A DNA stretch of 25,786 bases, from contig CAVQUX010000028.1 in the NCBI GenBank assembly GCA_963716925.1, positions 1 through 25,786 of the forward strand, given 5' to 3'. Source of the stretch: DAISKN01 sp963716925 (GTDB lineage: Bacteria; Acidobacteriota; Vicinamibacteria; Marinacidobacterales; SMYC01). The translations under genes and the position numbers were made by a program. Positions 1 to 8,729 of the stretch are shown here, piece after piece. Position 1 is the first letter of the stretch, and the number at the start of each line of letters is the position of its first letter. The notes under the pieces were generated by a model, which searched no databases, was not told where the DNA came from, and saw only the letters and a list, made by a program, of their open reading frames with translations.

Positions 1-1
1 G

Positions 2-356
2 ATGACTGACCAGCCCAAGAAGCCGACGGCCTCGATTGTCAGCCTGACACCAGGCAGCCGGCCCGAGCCGCCGGCCGAACTCACCCCCGAGCAAGCGCTC
101 GAGTGGCGTCGCATCGTGGACGCCTCGCCGGCCGATCGTTTCGTCGCTGACGTGGGTACTGCTGACGCAGTACGTCAGGCACGTGTGCAGCGCGCGCTTC
201 GTCGCCGTGCTGAGCCGCGCGGCGGCCGCTGCTGACCTCACCGACGATGCCGCGTTCGACCGCTACGAGCAGCTGCAGAAGATGGCTTGTCGCGAAACGA
301 GAGCGCTCGTGCGGCTCGCCAAGACGCTTCGCCTCGGCCGGAGGCCAACGAAATGA
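2..356 (+). CDS. P27-type phage terminase small subunit-like protein, frameshifted
   Basis: The N-terminal part, starting at the ATG at 2, contains a PPAELTPEQALEWRRIVD stretch followed by ASPADRF. This is typical of small P27-family terminase-like proteins (proline-rich lead, then an acidic helix with EWRRIV). The frame then shifts: after about position 156 the family-like sequence continues one frame over (LLTQYVRHVCSARFVAVL, ending LAKTLRLGRRPTK) and stops with the TGA at 354-356. Removing one G from the GGG at 154-156 joins the halves into about 118 residues, a normal length. In a phage the protein would bind packaging DNA together with a large terminase. No large subunit is visible here, so this is probably a prophage remnant. 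The family call is by eye and the start may be upstream of the window. Confidence 0.55.
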
Positions 357-476
357 CGAACATTCGCTCGACCGGGGGGAGTGAAAAGGCCAGAGGTTGC
401 ATTAGTGAAACCGGCGGGATGGCCGAATAATTCCACGGCCAAATTATCGCGTCTGGAAATTTAATTCGGGGTGCGA

Positions 477-873
477 ATGAAGCGAGGCCCGAAGACCGCG
501 GCCACTACAGCAAAACGCATCGACGGCGAGGTTTGCGAAGTTCCCGCACCGCCCGCCTCACTTACGCGCGCCGGCCGCAAGGTGTGGGCCGAGGATGCTC
601 CGCGTGCGTTCGCAAGCGGCATGGCGTCGAGTGACGACCTAAGCATGCTGGTAGTGTACTGCAACTTGGTCGGCAAAATCCATGCGTGCGCCAAGAAGGA
701 CGACCGATTGCAGGGGGTGTGGTTGAGCGAGGTTCGCAAGCTGGCCGAGTTGTTCGGTCTTTGCGGCGCGCGGTCACGCGAGAATTTGCCCGCAGATCAG
801 CAGCAACCCGCCATTCGCTTCGGCGCTCGGAGCGCGATCGCCGTCCGTTCTCTCGGTCACGAGCCGAACGTGA
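477..873 (+). CDS. second P27-like terminase small subunit, 3' end uncertain
   Basis: The ATG at 477 (an in-frame GTG lies at 471) begins MKRGPKTAATTAKR, followed by PPASLTRAGRKVWAEDAP and a YCNLVGKIHACAKK segment, then LSEVRKLAELFGLCGARSR. The RGPK start, the tryptophan in a KVW helix and the LAELFGL helix near the end resemble P27-type small terminases. The recognisable part ends near 810, after which the sequence has no family character. The open frame does not stop but runs into the downstream hydrolase, so a lost base probably hides the true stop; the end at about 873 is an estimate. It is tandem with another P27-like gene and has no large terminase beside it. It may be a degraded prophage gene. 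Confidence 0.45.
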
Positions 874-989
874 CCTGTAATCCTATTCGTTGGTCACTCC
901 GGCGCAGCTTCGCCCAACTTGGCGAACGGCCTCGAGATCGTCATCATTGCCCGCCGGTGCACCGGGATCCTCCGGGGTCCGGTCGACAT

Positions 990-995
990 AAGGAG
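990..995 (+). promoter_or_regulatory. Shine-Dalgarno site deciding the hydrolase start
   Basis: AAGGAG lies 7 bases before the ATG at 1003 (another ATG is at 1006). This placement argues that the hydrolase begins here and is not a fusion with the terminase-like frame upstream. Confidence 0.6.
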
Positions 996-1002
996 CGAGC
1001 TT

Positions 1003-1877
1003 ATGATGCCCACCAACACTACCAACATGAAGACATTCGCCGCCGCGATGGCCTGAAGCTCGCCTACTACGTCGACGACTTCACCGACCCCTGGCGAACG
1101 CCCGACACGCTGCTCTTGCTTCATGCTGCCATGGGGAGCGCGCTCAGATGGTTCAACTGGGTGCCGCGGCTCTCGAGCCGTTATCGCGTCGTGCGTCTCG
1201 ATCTGCGGGGGCACGGCAACTCAGCTGTGCCGGCGCCGGAGCAGCCGTTCTCGCTCGCCCATCTCGTCGGTGACGCGCTCCAACTCCTCGATCTCGTGGA
1301 GGCTGGGAGAGCGCACATCGTCGGCAACTCGGCTGGCGGCTATGTCGCACAGCAACTCGCGATCCACCACCCCGGACGTGTCAAGACGCTGGCGCTCTTC
1401 GGCTCGACGCCGGGCCTGAAGCACAGCCACGCGCCGACCTGGATCCCGAAGATCGGCGAAATGGGCCTTAAGCGCTTCCTGGCCGAAACAATCGCCGAGC
1501 GCTTCGACCAAAGCGCCGATCCCGAGCACGTCAAATGGTTCATCGAGCAGGCCGGCTCGAACGATCCGGCCTTTATTGGGCGCTTCGTCTCGCACATGTG
1601 CACCCACGACTTCATGGACGACCTCCACAAGGTACGCGCGCCGACGCTGATCGTGGCCGCCGGCCGCGAGCAGATCGGGCATGCCAGCACCTATCAGCAG
1701 ATGCGCGATCGCATCGCCGGGTCCGAATTGCGGGAAATCGACACGGCCGGCCACAACATCTGCGACGGATATGCCGGACGCTGCGTCGACCTGCTCGAGG
1801 ATTTCCTGCGGAGGCAGGGCCAGGTAGCGTCGCGCGGCCCTGCTAGCGTCGTGTATGGCTCATCGCTTCGATCCTAG
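1003..1877 (+). CDS. alpha/beta hydrolase, frameshifted near its start
   Basis: An alpha/beta-fold hydrolase of about 290 residues. The oxyanion-hole region is LLLLHAAMGS, strand beta-4/5 shows RLDLRGHG, the nucleophile elbow is GNSAGG (Ser near residue 110) and the likely catalytic His is in DTAGHN (about residue 251). The catalytic acid is not obvious in the APTLIVAAGREQIG stretch. The ribosome-site-supported ATG at 1003 gives a 17-residue frame that stops at 1056, whereas the hydrolase body reads one frame over from DGLKLAYYV. Adding one C at 1043-1044 joins them as FAAARDGLKL, the expected family start. Homologues include 3-oxoadipate enol-lactonase-like esterases, but the substrate cannot be told from sequence. 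It sits between the phage-like genes and a methyltransferase on the same strand. Confidence 0.8.
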
Positions 1878-1972
1878 TGCATGCTTGTTCGCTCTGCAGC
1901 AGGGGGTAAAGCGGACGCGACCGCCCCGATGCCCATTGTCGAGTTCGACGAGACCTACGCGAGAATTCTCTG

Positions 1973-2701
1973 ATGAGCGCGAAATATGACATCATCGGAA
2001 TCAACTATGCGGAGCTTCGCAAGCCGGATCGGCGGATAGCTAGGATCATCGAGAGCGCACTCGGGTCAGCGCAAACTGTTTTGAATGTTGGCGCAGGCAC
2101 CGGTTCCTACGAACCGACTGATCGATCCGTGATCGCTGTCGAGCCTTCGCGCGAGATGATCCGAAAGCGCAGTCCGGCGGCGGCCGAGGCGATTCAGGCC
2201 AGCGCCGACGATCTGCCATTCGATGACAAGAGTTTCGACGCCTCCATGGCGATCCTGACCATTCATCATTGGCCTGACAAGGAGGCAGGCTTGCGCGAGA
2301 TGCGCCGCGTAACACGCGGTCGGATCGTCCTGCTCACGTTCGATCCGTCGCACCGGCCATGGCTGACGGACTATCTTCCTGAACTGGCGGCGTTGGACGA
2401 GGCACAGATGCCGACGATGTCCGACTACGAACGATGGTTGGGCTCTGTGCAGATCACGCCGGTCCTGGTGCCACACGATTGCAGCGATGGATTCCTCTAT
2501 GCCTACTGGCGTCGGCCTGCGGCCTATCTTGATGCACACATCCGATCCGGCAGTTCGTCCTTCTGGGCCATCAGCAACGCCGAAGCAGGATTGCAAAATC
2601 TGAGGCGGGATCTTGAAACCGGCGAGTGGGAGCGCCGCTACGCCGAATTGCTCACCCTTGATGAATATGACGCAGGATACCGGCTCGTCGTAGCGGACTG
2701 A
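1973..2701 (+). CDS. class I SAM-dependent methyltransferase
   Basis: An intact 242-residue protein. Motif I is VLNVGAGTGSYEP (GAGTG at residues 40-44), the acidic residue after strand 2 is in VEPSREM, and the ADDLPFDDKSFDASMAILTIHHW segment matches the post-I and motif II region of Methyltransf_11-type enzymes (UbiE-like small-molecule methylases). The acceptor is not evident; the C-terminal half (HRPWLTDYLPEL, YWRRPAAYLD) resembles unassigned members of the family. It follows the hydrolase by 95 bases on the same strand and converges with the substrate-binding protein gene. No ribosome site stands out upstream of the ATG. Confidence 0.85.
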   Translation: MSAKYDIIGINYAELRKPDRRIARIIESALGSAQTVLNVGAGTGSYEPTDRSVIAVEPSREMIRKRSPAAAEAIQASADDLPFDDKSFDASMAILTIHHWPDKEAGLREMRRVTRGRIVLLTFDPSHRPWLTDYLPELAALDEAQMPTMSDYERWLGSVQITPVLVPHDCSDGFLYAYWRRPAAYLDAHIRSGSSSFWAISNAEAGLQNLRRDLETGEWERRYAELLTLDEYDAGYRLVVAD

Positions 2702-2730
2702 TCCGCAAAAGGCGGCTTCGGGCGGCTTTT

Positions 2731-3405
2731 TCAACCTGGCTCCAGGCCGTGCTTCTTGAGCGTCGGAGCAACGGACGGCGCGGTGAGGAATTTCACGAGT
2801 TCCCCGGCAGCGGCGGCCTCCTTTGTCCCGGTATGAACGCCGCCCGAATACACGGTGATGTTCTGAAGCTCTGCTGGCAGCGGTCCAAGAAATTGGATGC
2901 CCTTCACGGGAAGGAGCTCGCTCACCTGGTGGAAGCCGATCTCGGCGTCGCCGCGCGCAACCACCTCGCCTACGGGTTCGCTGGGCTTCACAGTCGCCAC
3001 TTTCGATTTGACCTGGTCGTAGATCCCCAGTTTCTGCAACATGCTGACAAGGTAGGTGCCGCTCGCTCCGGCAGAGTAGGCTATAGACTTTGCTGCAAGT
3101 ATCGACTTTTTCAGCGCGTCTGCCGAACTGATGTCGGGCTTGGGTGCACCGGCGCGCACGGCAACGCCGACGCCCGATTTTGCGAATATCGCGGGGCTGC
3201 CGGCGACGAGCTTTCCCTGCTTTATCAATTCTTCAGTTAGGCTCTTGCCCAAGATATCGGCCATGATGACAACGTCAGCATCTTCGCCGGATGCAATACG
3301 CTTCTGGATGACAAGAGAGCTTGACCACGCCGCCGTGACTTTGTGACCGGTCGCCGTCTCGAATTGCGGGAGCAGCTCAAGATACGCAGCCTTGAGAGCG
3401 GCGGT
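2731..3405 (-). CDS. ABC-type (molybdate-like) substrate-binding protein, 5' truncated
   Basis: On the minus strand the frame reads ALKAAYLELLPQFETATG, then DADVVIMA, GKLVAGSPAIFAKSGVGVAV, AYSAGASGTYLVSML, EPVGEVVARGDAEIGFHQVS and ends KKHGLEPG. These are hallmarks of the ModA-like extracellular solute-binding family (PBP_like_2) common in Alphaproteobacteria, where such proteins often sit without a transporter. The first ATG (3264) is too late: about 47 residues of good family sequence precede it, up to about 3405. There the family match ends and unrelated tail-collar sequence begins on the other strand. The gene has therefore lost only its first few residues or signal region at the junction. 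The ligand is unknown. Confidence 0.75.
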   Translation of the reverse strand, partial: TAALKAAYLELLPQFETATGHKVTAAWSSSLVIQKRIASGEDADVVIMADILGKSLTEELIKQGKLVAGSPAIFAKSGVGVAVRAGAPKPDISSADALKKSILAAKSIAYSAGASGTYLVSMLQKLGIYDQVKSKVATVKPSEPVGEVVARGDAEIGFHQVSELLPVKGIQFLGPLPAELQNITVYSGGVHTGTKEAAAAGELVKFLTAPSVAPTLKKHGLEPG

Positions 3406-3428
3406 CCAGATCGCGCTCCAAGGGATCT
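3406..3428 (+). repeat. 23-base imperfect direct repeat, copy 1 (tail-collar C-terminal motif)
   Basis: This copy matches 3781-3803 at 21 of 23 bases. In one frame it encodes QIALQGI, the signature end of microcystin-dependent tail-collar proteins. Here it is followed at once by the middle of a collar gene instead of by a stop. It marks the point where the left block meets the right block. Confidence 0.6.
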
Positions 3429-3819
3429 TTACGGAGGAGACGGCAGAACGACGTTCGCGTTACCCGACCTCCAGGGCCGGGCGCCGATGCACGCCGGCTC
3501 GGGGCCAGCGCTCACACCGCGAGAGCTGGGCGAACGCGCGGGAGAACCGTCGGTGACCGTGCTGCCCGTCCCAGATGCCCGCTCACATCCACGCCGAGCT
3601 CGCGGAGTCTACGCCGGCGTCTACATCGACCCCGTCCGGGAACGCCTCGCTCGCCTCGGCCAACGCGGCGGGGGTTCGCTCCAATGTCTACGGTCCAGAA
3701 GGAGACCTCGCTCCCATGGGGGGAACGGCCGGTGGAAGCCAGCCGCACAACAACCGTCAGCCCTATCTCGGGCTGAACTTCCAAATCGCGCTCCAAGGAA
3801 TCTCCCGCCCCGGAGCTGA
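3409..3819 (+). CDS. phage tail collar / microcystin-dependent protein, truncated and frameshifted
   Basis: The reading begins at the block junction with LYGGDGRTTFALPDLQGRAP, the core of the tail-collar domain (PF07484). It continues VTVLPV, shifts frame at the CCC at 3570-3572, and resumes QMPAHIHAELAES, then SQPHNNRQPYLGLNF and QIALQGI. Adding one T near 3803 gives the canonical ending GIFPPRS with the TGA at 3817-3819. The N-terminal 50 or so residues usual for the family are missing, so the gene is incomplete. Such proteins resemble phage tail-fibre collars. In many bacteria they occur as two or three tandem copies ahead of a GNAT gene, exactly as here. Their role outside phages is not settled. 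Confidence 0.75.
   Translation, partial: DRAPRDLYGGDGRTTFALPDLQGRAPMHAGSGPALTPRELGERAGEPSVTVLPVPDARSHPRRARGVYAGVYIDPVRERLARLGQRGGGSLQCLRSRRRPRSHGGNGRWKPAAQQPSALSRAELPNRAPRNLPPRS
3781..3803 (+). repeat. 23-base imperfect direct repeat, copy 2
   Basis: Partner of 3406-3428, located at the true C-terminal end of the collar gene. The similarity suggests that copy 1 is the tail of a neighbouring paralogous collar gene otherwise absent from the window. Confidence 0.6.
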
Positions 3820-3820
3820 G

Positions 3821-4339
3821 ATGCCGGGAGCCGCGGGGGTTGCGTCCAGAGCGCTCGAGGGCGTGGCGTTTCGCGCGAGCGCGCCGTCGGACGGTCCTTT
3901 CCTCCTCGCCTTGTACCGGAGCACCCGGGAACGGGAGATGGCGCTCGTTCCCTGGTCGTCCCGGCAGAAGGAAGCGTTCGTACGGATGCAGTTCGAGGCC
4001 CAGGATCGGCATTACCGCGAACAGTTCGCTTCCGCGAGCTTCGACGTGGTGGAGCGCGAGGGCTCGCCTATCGGACGCCTCTACGTCGACCGGCGAGAGA
4101 AGGAGCTCCACGTCATCGACATCACCCTGGCACCGGCTGAGCGCGGACGCGGGATCGGAGCCGCACTCCTCCAGGGAATCCTCGAGGAGGCTCGCTCGTC
4201 GGGAAAGGTGGTCTCGATTCACGTCGAGGCCGAGAACCCCGCGATGAGGCTCTACCGGCGACTGGGGTTCGAGCTGGTCGGGGACGCCGGGGTTTATCGC
4301 TTCATGGTGTGCCGTCCGGGAATGCCGGACGCCGGATAG
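3821..4339 (+). CDS. GNAT family N-acetyltransferase
   Basis: A 172-residue GNAT protein. The segment LVPWSSRQKEAFVRMQFEAQ is characteristic of the GNAT subfamily that accompanies tail-collar genes. Acetyl-CoA-binding motif A is ERGRGIGAALLQ (residues 107-118) and motif B is NPAMRLYRRLGF (139-150). The ATG at 3821 lies one base after the collar stop, with GGAG just upstream, so the two are translationally coupled. The same frame stays open backward into the collar gene only because a base seems to be missing near 3803, so a collar-GNAT fusion is unlikely. The substrate is unknown. The recurring collar/GNAT/DUF6916 set suggests a shared function. Confidence 0.85.
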   Translation: MPGAAGVASRALEGVAFRASAPSDGPFLLALYRSTREREMALVPWSSRQKEAFVRMQFEAQDRHYREQFASASFDVVEREGSPIGRLYVDRREKELHVIDITLAPAERGRGIGAALLQGILEEARSSGKVVSIHVEAENPAMRLYRRLGFELVGDAGVYRFMVCRPGMPDAG

Positions 4340-4349
4340 GAGAAAGAGC

Positions 4350-4766
4350 ATGGAACGACGCGAGTTCATCGTCGGTGTCTGCGGCGCTGCCGTCGCCGTC
4401 GGCTCGAGCGGGGCTTCGGGAGACTGCTCGGTGCTGTCTTCGCGAGAGCACTTCCGGGATCTCGTCAAACGAAGCTTCCGTGTCTATGACGATCGATCGC
4501 GCTTCCTCGACGAGCTCCAGCTCGTCTCCATAGAGGACCGGCCGAGCGCGAAAGGCCTCGAGCAGTTCGACCTGGTTTTCGAGGGAGTTTTCGGTGAGAG
4601 TCTCTCGGAGGGAAGCTACGTCCTCCAGGAGACGCGCTCCCGCCGTTCCTACGCCATGCATCTGCAGGAGCGGGAGAGGACGAGAAGCTACCGGGCGACG
4701 TTCAGTCTTCTTGTTGAGCGCTGGCCGCATCGCGGGACTTTGTTCGAAGGGCGGCCTCCCGCTTGA
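4350..4766 (+). CDS. DUF6916-like protein of the tail-collar operon
   Basis: A 138-residue protein starting MERREFIVGV, a twin-arginine-like lead (RREF) with a short hydrophobic stretch (GAAVAVGSSGAS) that could be a Tat or Sec signal. The body contains REHFRDLVKRSFRV, LDELQLVSIED, FDLVFEGVFGESLSEGSYVL and a closing YRATFSLL segment. That pattern matches small DUF6916 proteins, in which a short beta-rich domain ends in a YxAxF motif. It is often the last gene after collar and GNAT genes. AGGAG at 4338-4342 overlaps the GNAT stop and is well placed for the ATG at 4350. The biochemical function is not known. Confidence 0.7.
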   Translation: MERREFIVGVCGAAVAVGSSGASGDCSVLSSREHFRDLVKRSFRVYDDRSRFLDELQLVSIEDRPSAKGLEQFDLVFEGVFGESLSEGSYVLQETRSRRSYAMHLQERERTRSYRATFSLLVERWPHRGTLFEGRPPA

Positions 4767-4798
4767 AGCGGCGACGCCGCTCTCCTATCCTTCCGGCC

Positions 4799-6060
4799 AT
4801 GCGGCGTTTGCTCTACCTCCTCGCGGTCCTCGCGTCTCCGGCAGCAGCTCAGACTCCCACCCGACCACGGTGGCGATTCGAGCGGGGCGTCTCATCGACG
4901 GTCTCGGCGGGGCTCCGGTGACGGGCGCGACGATTCTCATCGAGGGCGACCGCATCCGCGCGGTCGGCACGGGCCTCGACGTTCCCGCGGGAGCCAGGGT
5001 CATCGATCTCTCGGGAATGACGGTGCTTCCGGGACTCATCGACTGCCATACGCATATCACGAGCGCGCCCGGAGCGGTTTCCGAACTGCGTTCGAGCTTT
5101 CTCGACGCCGCGATCCTCGCGCCGAAATACGCGAACGCCACTCTCGAGGCCGGCTTCACCACCATCCGGGACCTCGGCGCCCCTCAGTTCGTCGACGTCG
5201 CGCTCAGCAACGCGATCGATCGCGGCGACATTCCCGGACCCAGGATCCAGGCGGCGACGATTCCCATCAGCGCCACCGGCGGGCACGGGGACGTCAACGG
5301 GCTCTCTCCCTTCGTCGAGGTTCACGCGTTCTCCGGCGTCGCCGACGGCGTCGACGAAATCCGGAAGAAGGTACGGTTCGAGGTGAAGTACGGGGCCGAC
5401 GTCATCAAGGTGATGGCTACCGCCGGGGCGATGTCCGAGGAGGAGTCCGTCGACGCGGCGCTCTTCACCCAGGAGGAGCTCGACGCCGTCGTCGACGAAG
5501 CCCGGGCCTGGGGCCGGCGGGTCGCGGCCCATGCCCACGGCGCCGAGGGAATCAAGCGAGCGGTTCGCGCCGGAGTCGTCTCCATCGATCACGGAACGTT
5601 CCTGGACGAGGAGGGTGCCCGGCTCATGGTGGAGCATGGCACCTATCTGGTGAAGGACTCGTACGAAGACCGTTGGTTTCTCGAGCGCGCCCCCGGATGG
5701 GGCTACCCGCCGATCGTCGTCGAGAAGCTGTCGAAGATCGTCGAGGGGCACAGACGGCCTTCCTCCTCGCGATGAAGCAGGGAGTCAAGATCGCCTTCGG
5801 CACCGATGCCGGGATGATTCCCCACGGCGAGAACGCGAAGCAGTTCGGCGACTACGTCGAGTGGGGCATGAAGCCGATGGACGCGATCCTCACGGCGACC
5901 GGAACGCCGCCGACGTCCTCGGCTGGAGCGATTGGGTCGGCGCCATCGCCCCGGAACATTTCGCGGACATCATCGCCGTCGAGGGAATCCTCTCGCCGAC
6001 ATCACCGAGCTCGAGCGCGTGCGCTTCGTGATGAAGGGCGGCGTCATCTTCAAGGAGTAG
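4799..6060 (+). CDS. secreted imidazolonepropionase-like amidohydrolase, four frameshifts
   Basis: The ATG at 4799 starts a signal peptide (MRRLLYLLAVLASPAAAQ). The mature enzyme then reads in another frame with RAGRLIDGLGG, the metal-binding HxH in LIDCHTHI, the carboxylated-lysine site in DVIKVMATAG, HAHGAEG, SIDHGTF and the terminal metal Asp in AFGTDAGM. These are the marks of the amidohydrolase superfamily, Xaa-Pro-dipeptidase or imidazolonepropionase-like branch. The frame changes four times, each repaired by one base in a short G or C run: 4860-4862, 5745-5748, 5899-5900 and 5983-5985. With these the protein is about 421 residues, normal for the family, ending VRFVMKGGVIFKE. It likely hydrolyses cyclic imides or dipeptides in the periplasm. 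The repairs suggest an intact gene with sequence errors. Confidence 0.8.
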
Positions 6061-6192
6061 CTCCGTCCTCCGAGGGGCGACGTGGCCCGATCCCCCCGCG
6101 TCGCCGGAAACCTCCTGAGCCCCGGGTACTTGAAGCCCGAGCCAGAAATGGAACCGAGGTTGCAGCTCGGTTTCCATCAAAAGGGGGAGCCC

Positions 6193-7222
6193 ATGAGCCG
6201 AATCACTTACCTTCTGGTCGTTCTCGGGCTTTCCTCCCTGGCAGTCGCGGAGCCGCCCCACCCGGGCCAAGGAGATCGAGCTGTCCGGCTATGCCGAATG
6301 GAGGTCGGACGGGGTTCTGGTGGTGGACGGACAGCGGGTCACTCCCGCCGAGGATGCCCGCTTCGAGGGAAAGGGCCGCGCCCGGCGATTCCAGGGAATT
6401 CCTCTCGGCTACGAAGTGAAGGTCGAAGGCGTGAGGCTCGAAGACGGAACCGTTCTCGGCCGGAAGATCGAAGCGAAACCGAACGGGAGCGCGTTCTACG
6501 AAGGCCCGATTCGAGCGGGCGCCGATGCCATGGAGCAGGAGTTCCGGCGCCTCGGACGCGCGGCGGAGTACGACGCCTACGGCCACATCGCCTGGGACTA
6601 CGGGAAGCTCCTGGAATCCGGACGGGACGTCGAACGCTTGCGGAACATCGCCGGACGGCTGACTCCCCCGTACCTCGATCGCGAGGACTTTCGCGTGTAC
6701 GTGGTCGAGAACGAGGAGTGGAACGCGATGGCCGCTCCCAACGGCGCGATCTACGCGTTCAGCGGTCTCCTGCGGGACATGGACGACGACGAGGTCGCGA
6801 TCGTTCTCGGGCACGAGCTCGCCCACGCGACTCACGAGCACTCGCGCCGCTCCTACAAGAAATCGATGCTCGTGAGCCTCCTGGGATGGGGCGCGAGCGC
6901 GGCCGCGGATTCCATCGATCACGATGGGGCGCGCATCGCCACCAAGGTCGGGATCTACGCGGGCACTCTCGCCTGGACGAACGGCTACGGCCGCTCGGCG
7001 GAAGATCAGGCCGACCGCGTGGGCCTTCGCTACGCGTACGAGGCGGGCTACGACGTGCGCAAGGGTCCGACGCTCTGGCAGAAATTCGCCGCGAAGTACC
7101 GCGGGCTTCCGAAGGCGCTCAACTTCTTCCTCGGGAGCCACTCGGTGGCGAAGGACCGGGCGAGGAACCTGGAGCAGGAGATTCGCTACAACTACTCGGG
7201 CGACGGCGCCCGCGCGCACTAG
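6193..7222 (+). CDS. M48 family metalloprotease, secreted, frameshifted at the signal peptide
   Basis: The ATG at 6193 follows a strong GGGGGAG site and encodes a signal peptide (MSRITYLLVVLGLSSLAVAE). The rest reads one frame over from TRAKEIELSGYAEW; removing one C from the run at 6256-6259 joins them. The catalytic zinc motif is HELAH in VLGHELAHATHEHSRR (near residue 207), and the third ligand lies in AEDQADRVGLRYAYEAGYD, as in peptidase family M48. The NAMAAPNGAIYAFSGLL segment preceding the HExxH is also typical. The N-terminal 80 residues look like a small beta domain. It probably acts as a periplasmic quality-control or processing protease. Its stop TAG overlaps the stop of the convergent gene in the palindrome CTAG. 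Confidence 0.85.
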
Positions 7223-8719
7223 CTTCTAAGAAAGTAGACCAGCTGACTGGAAGACTGGAGCGCCCAGTTGAAGCAGCGCGGCGGCCGGTTCAAGTCGAGC
7301 CGCAGCGCTTCGGAAAAGAGCCGGTCGAAGCGCCGGCGGAAACGCCGGCGCTGCTCCGGGTCCCGGGAGAAGAAGACTCCCATCGCGAAGCTCGCGGCGA
7401 GCTCGGTGTCGTGGCGCTCCATGCCCTGGTCCTGAGGACCCGGCGCCTCGGCGGCGCCTTCCGAGCCGAAGCAGTCGATCACGTAGTAGGCGCGCGAGCC
7501 GTCGGGCACGAGCCCTCGGCGGTCGAGAAAATCGCAGAAGCGCACGACCATTTCCGGAACCCGTTCGTCGCCGCTGAGCCGCCAGTACGAAAAGAGGGCG
7601 TCGAGGAGAATCGCCGTCATCCAGGCGGAGGTGGCGCCCGGGGAGACGCGACTCGCTCGGATCGTACAATCCCCAGTCCTGGCGGAAGGAGCCGTCCGCG
7701 GGCCGTCCGTCCGGCGGCCGGGTCTGGTGCCGATGGAGGGCGTCCGCATACTCCCGGCACCTGCGCCAGTATTCTTCTCGTCCGGTCAGCTCGAAGCCGT
7801 GGAGAGCGCCGAGAAAACCGTAGGCCTCGTGCCGCGGCGACCAGAACTCCCGCCCGACTTCGGGGTCGACGTCGGGAGAGACCGGCCGATAGCTCTCCGG
7901 ACGGTAGCCCGGCTCCCAGCGGTCGAAACAGAATCGCGCCATCGCTTCTCCCGCCGCCCTCGCTCTCTCGTCGCCGGTGAGGAGCCAGTGGATGTGCATC
8001 GCGCGCGGGTAGACGTACTTCACGTCGGGCCCTTTCAGGGTGAAGGCGCCGGAGTCCGGGCCCTCCATCCGGGTGTGAAGGCGAACGAACTCCGCGGCGC
8101 GATGGGCCGCTTCCAGGTAGCGCCGTTCCCCCGTGCGCACGTAGAGCCTGTAGTAGCAGGTGGTCCGATCGAAGAGCCAATGATGGAAGACCGGGCTCTC
8201 TATGTAGTCGAGAGAGCCGGGAAAGGCGCGCTCCGCCATCCGATCGTAGTCCGCGAAGGCGCCGGACTCCGACGCGGGAACCTGCGGGCCCGCGACCTCG
8301 CTCGCGCAGAGCCAGTCCGGCGGTAGCAGCGCCCACACCCGGGAGGTGGAGGCCGCCGAGGCGAGAGGCGAGATGCGTTTCCCCGGACCGGCCTGGAGTC
8401 GCATTTGCAGCCGACGGTTCCCACGACCCGCGAAGTCCACTCTCGCCTGAATCAGTACGGAGCGGAGGCTCCCCTCTCGACCGCCCGTCCGCCAGGTTTC
8501 GAGCGGCGTCACCGAGGCTTCGATCTCGCGACCCTCCTCGTCCACGAGCTGAATCCCGTCGAGGTCGTCGAGGAGGTCGGGAGGCAGAGGGAAGCCGAAG
8601 CTCACGACCTCCCGTCCCGCCACCCCCGCCTTCGGCTCGAGCCGCACGTCGACCGCGGTCGGGACCCGTCGGGGAAGAAGCAGCGACGAGCCCGCGAGAA
8701 GAAACGCGCGGCGATTCAA
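7219..8719 (-). CDS. secreted alpha/alpha-toroid (six-hairpin, lyase-like) protein, one frameshift
   Basis: About 499 residues, starting at a TTG (8717-8719) 10 bases after the stop of the transporter gene upstream. The lead MNRRAFLLAGSSLLL is a signal-like, twin-arginine-flavoured sequence. Residues up to about 120 form a beta domain (VDVRLEPKAGVAGREVVSFGFPL) recalling the RIFT-barrel domain of YetA/exo-rhamnogalacturonan-lyase-like proteins. The remainder is helical with toroid-style segments such as FHHWLFDRTTCYYRLYVRTG, WSPRHEAYGFLGALHGFELTG and FNWALQSSSQLVYFL. Near 7648 the frame shifts, after which SPGATSAWMTAILLDALFSYW continues. It could be a polysaccharide lyase or glycosidase, but I cannot assign catalytic residues. 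It is the last gene of a transporter operon. Confidence 0.6.
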
Positions 8720-8729
8720 CTTGGGCGGC

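Noticed and set aside
471..1877. A single 468-residue frame joining the terminase-like protein to the alpha/beta hydrolase
   Set aside because: A good ribosome site and ATG at 1003 lie inside it in another frame, and the linking 60 residues look non-coding. The run-on is better explained by missing bases.
2702..2730. A terminator-like hairpin with a T tract between the methyltransferase and binding-protein genes
   Set aside because: The GGCGGC arms are direct and not inverted repeats, so a stable stem does not form despite the T run.
3575..4339. A tail-collar/GNAT fusion protein
   Set aside because: Adding one T near 3803 restores the standard collar ending GIFPPRS and stop, and the GNAT has its own ATG and ribosome site.
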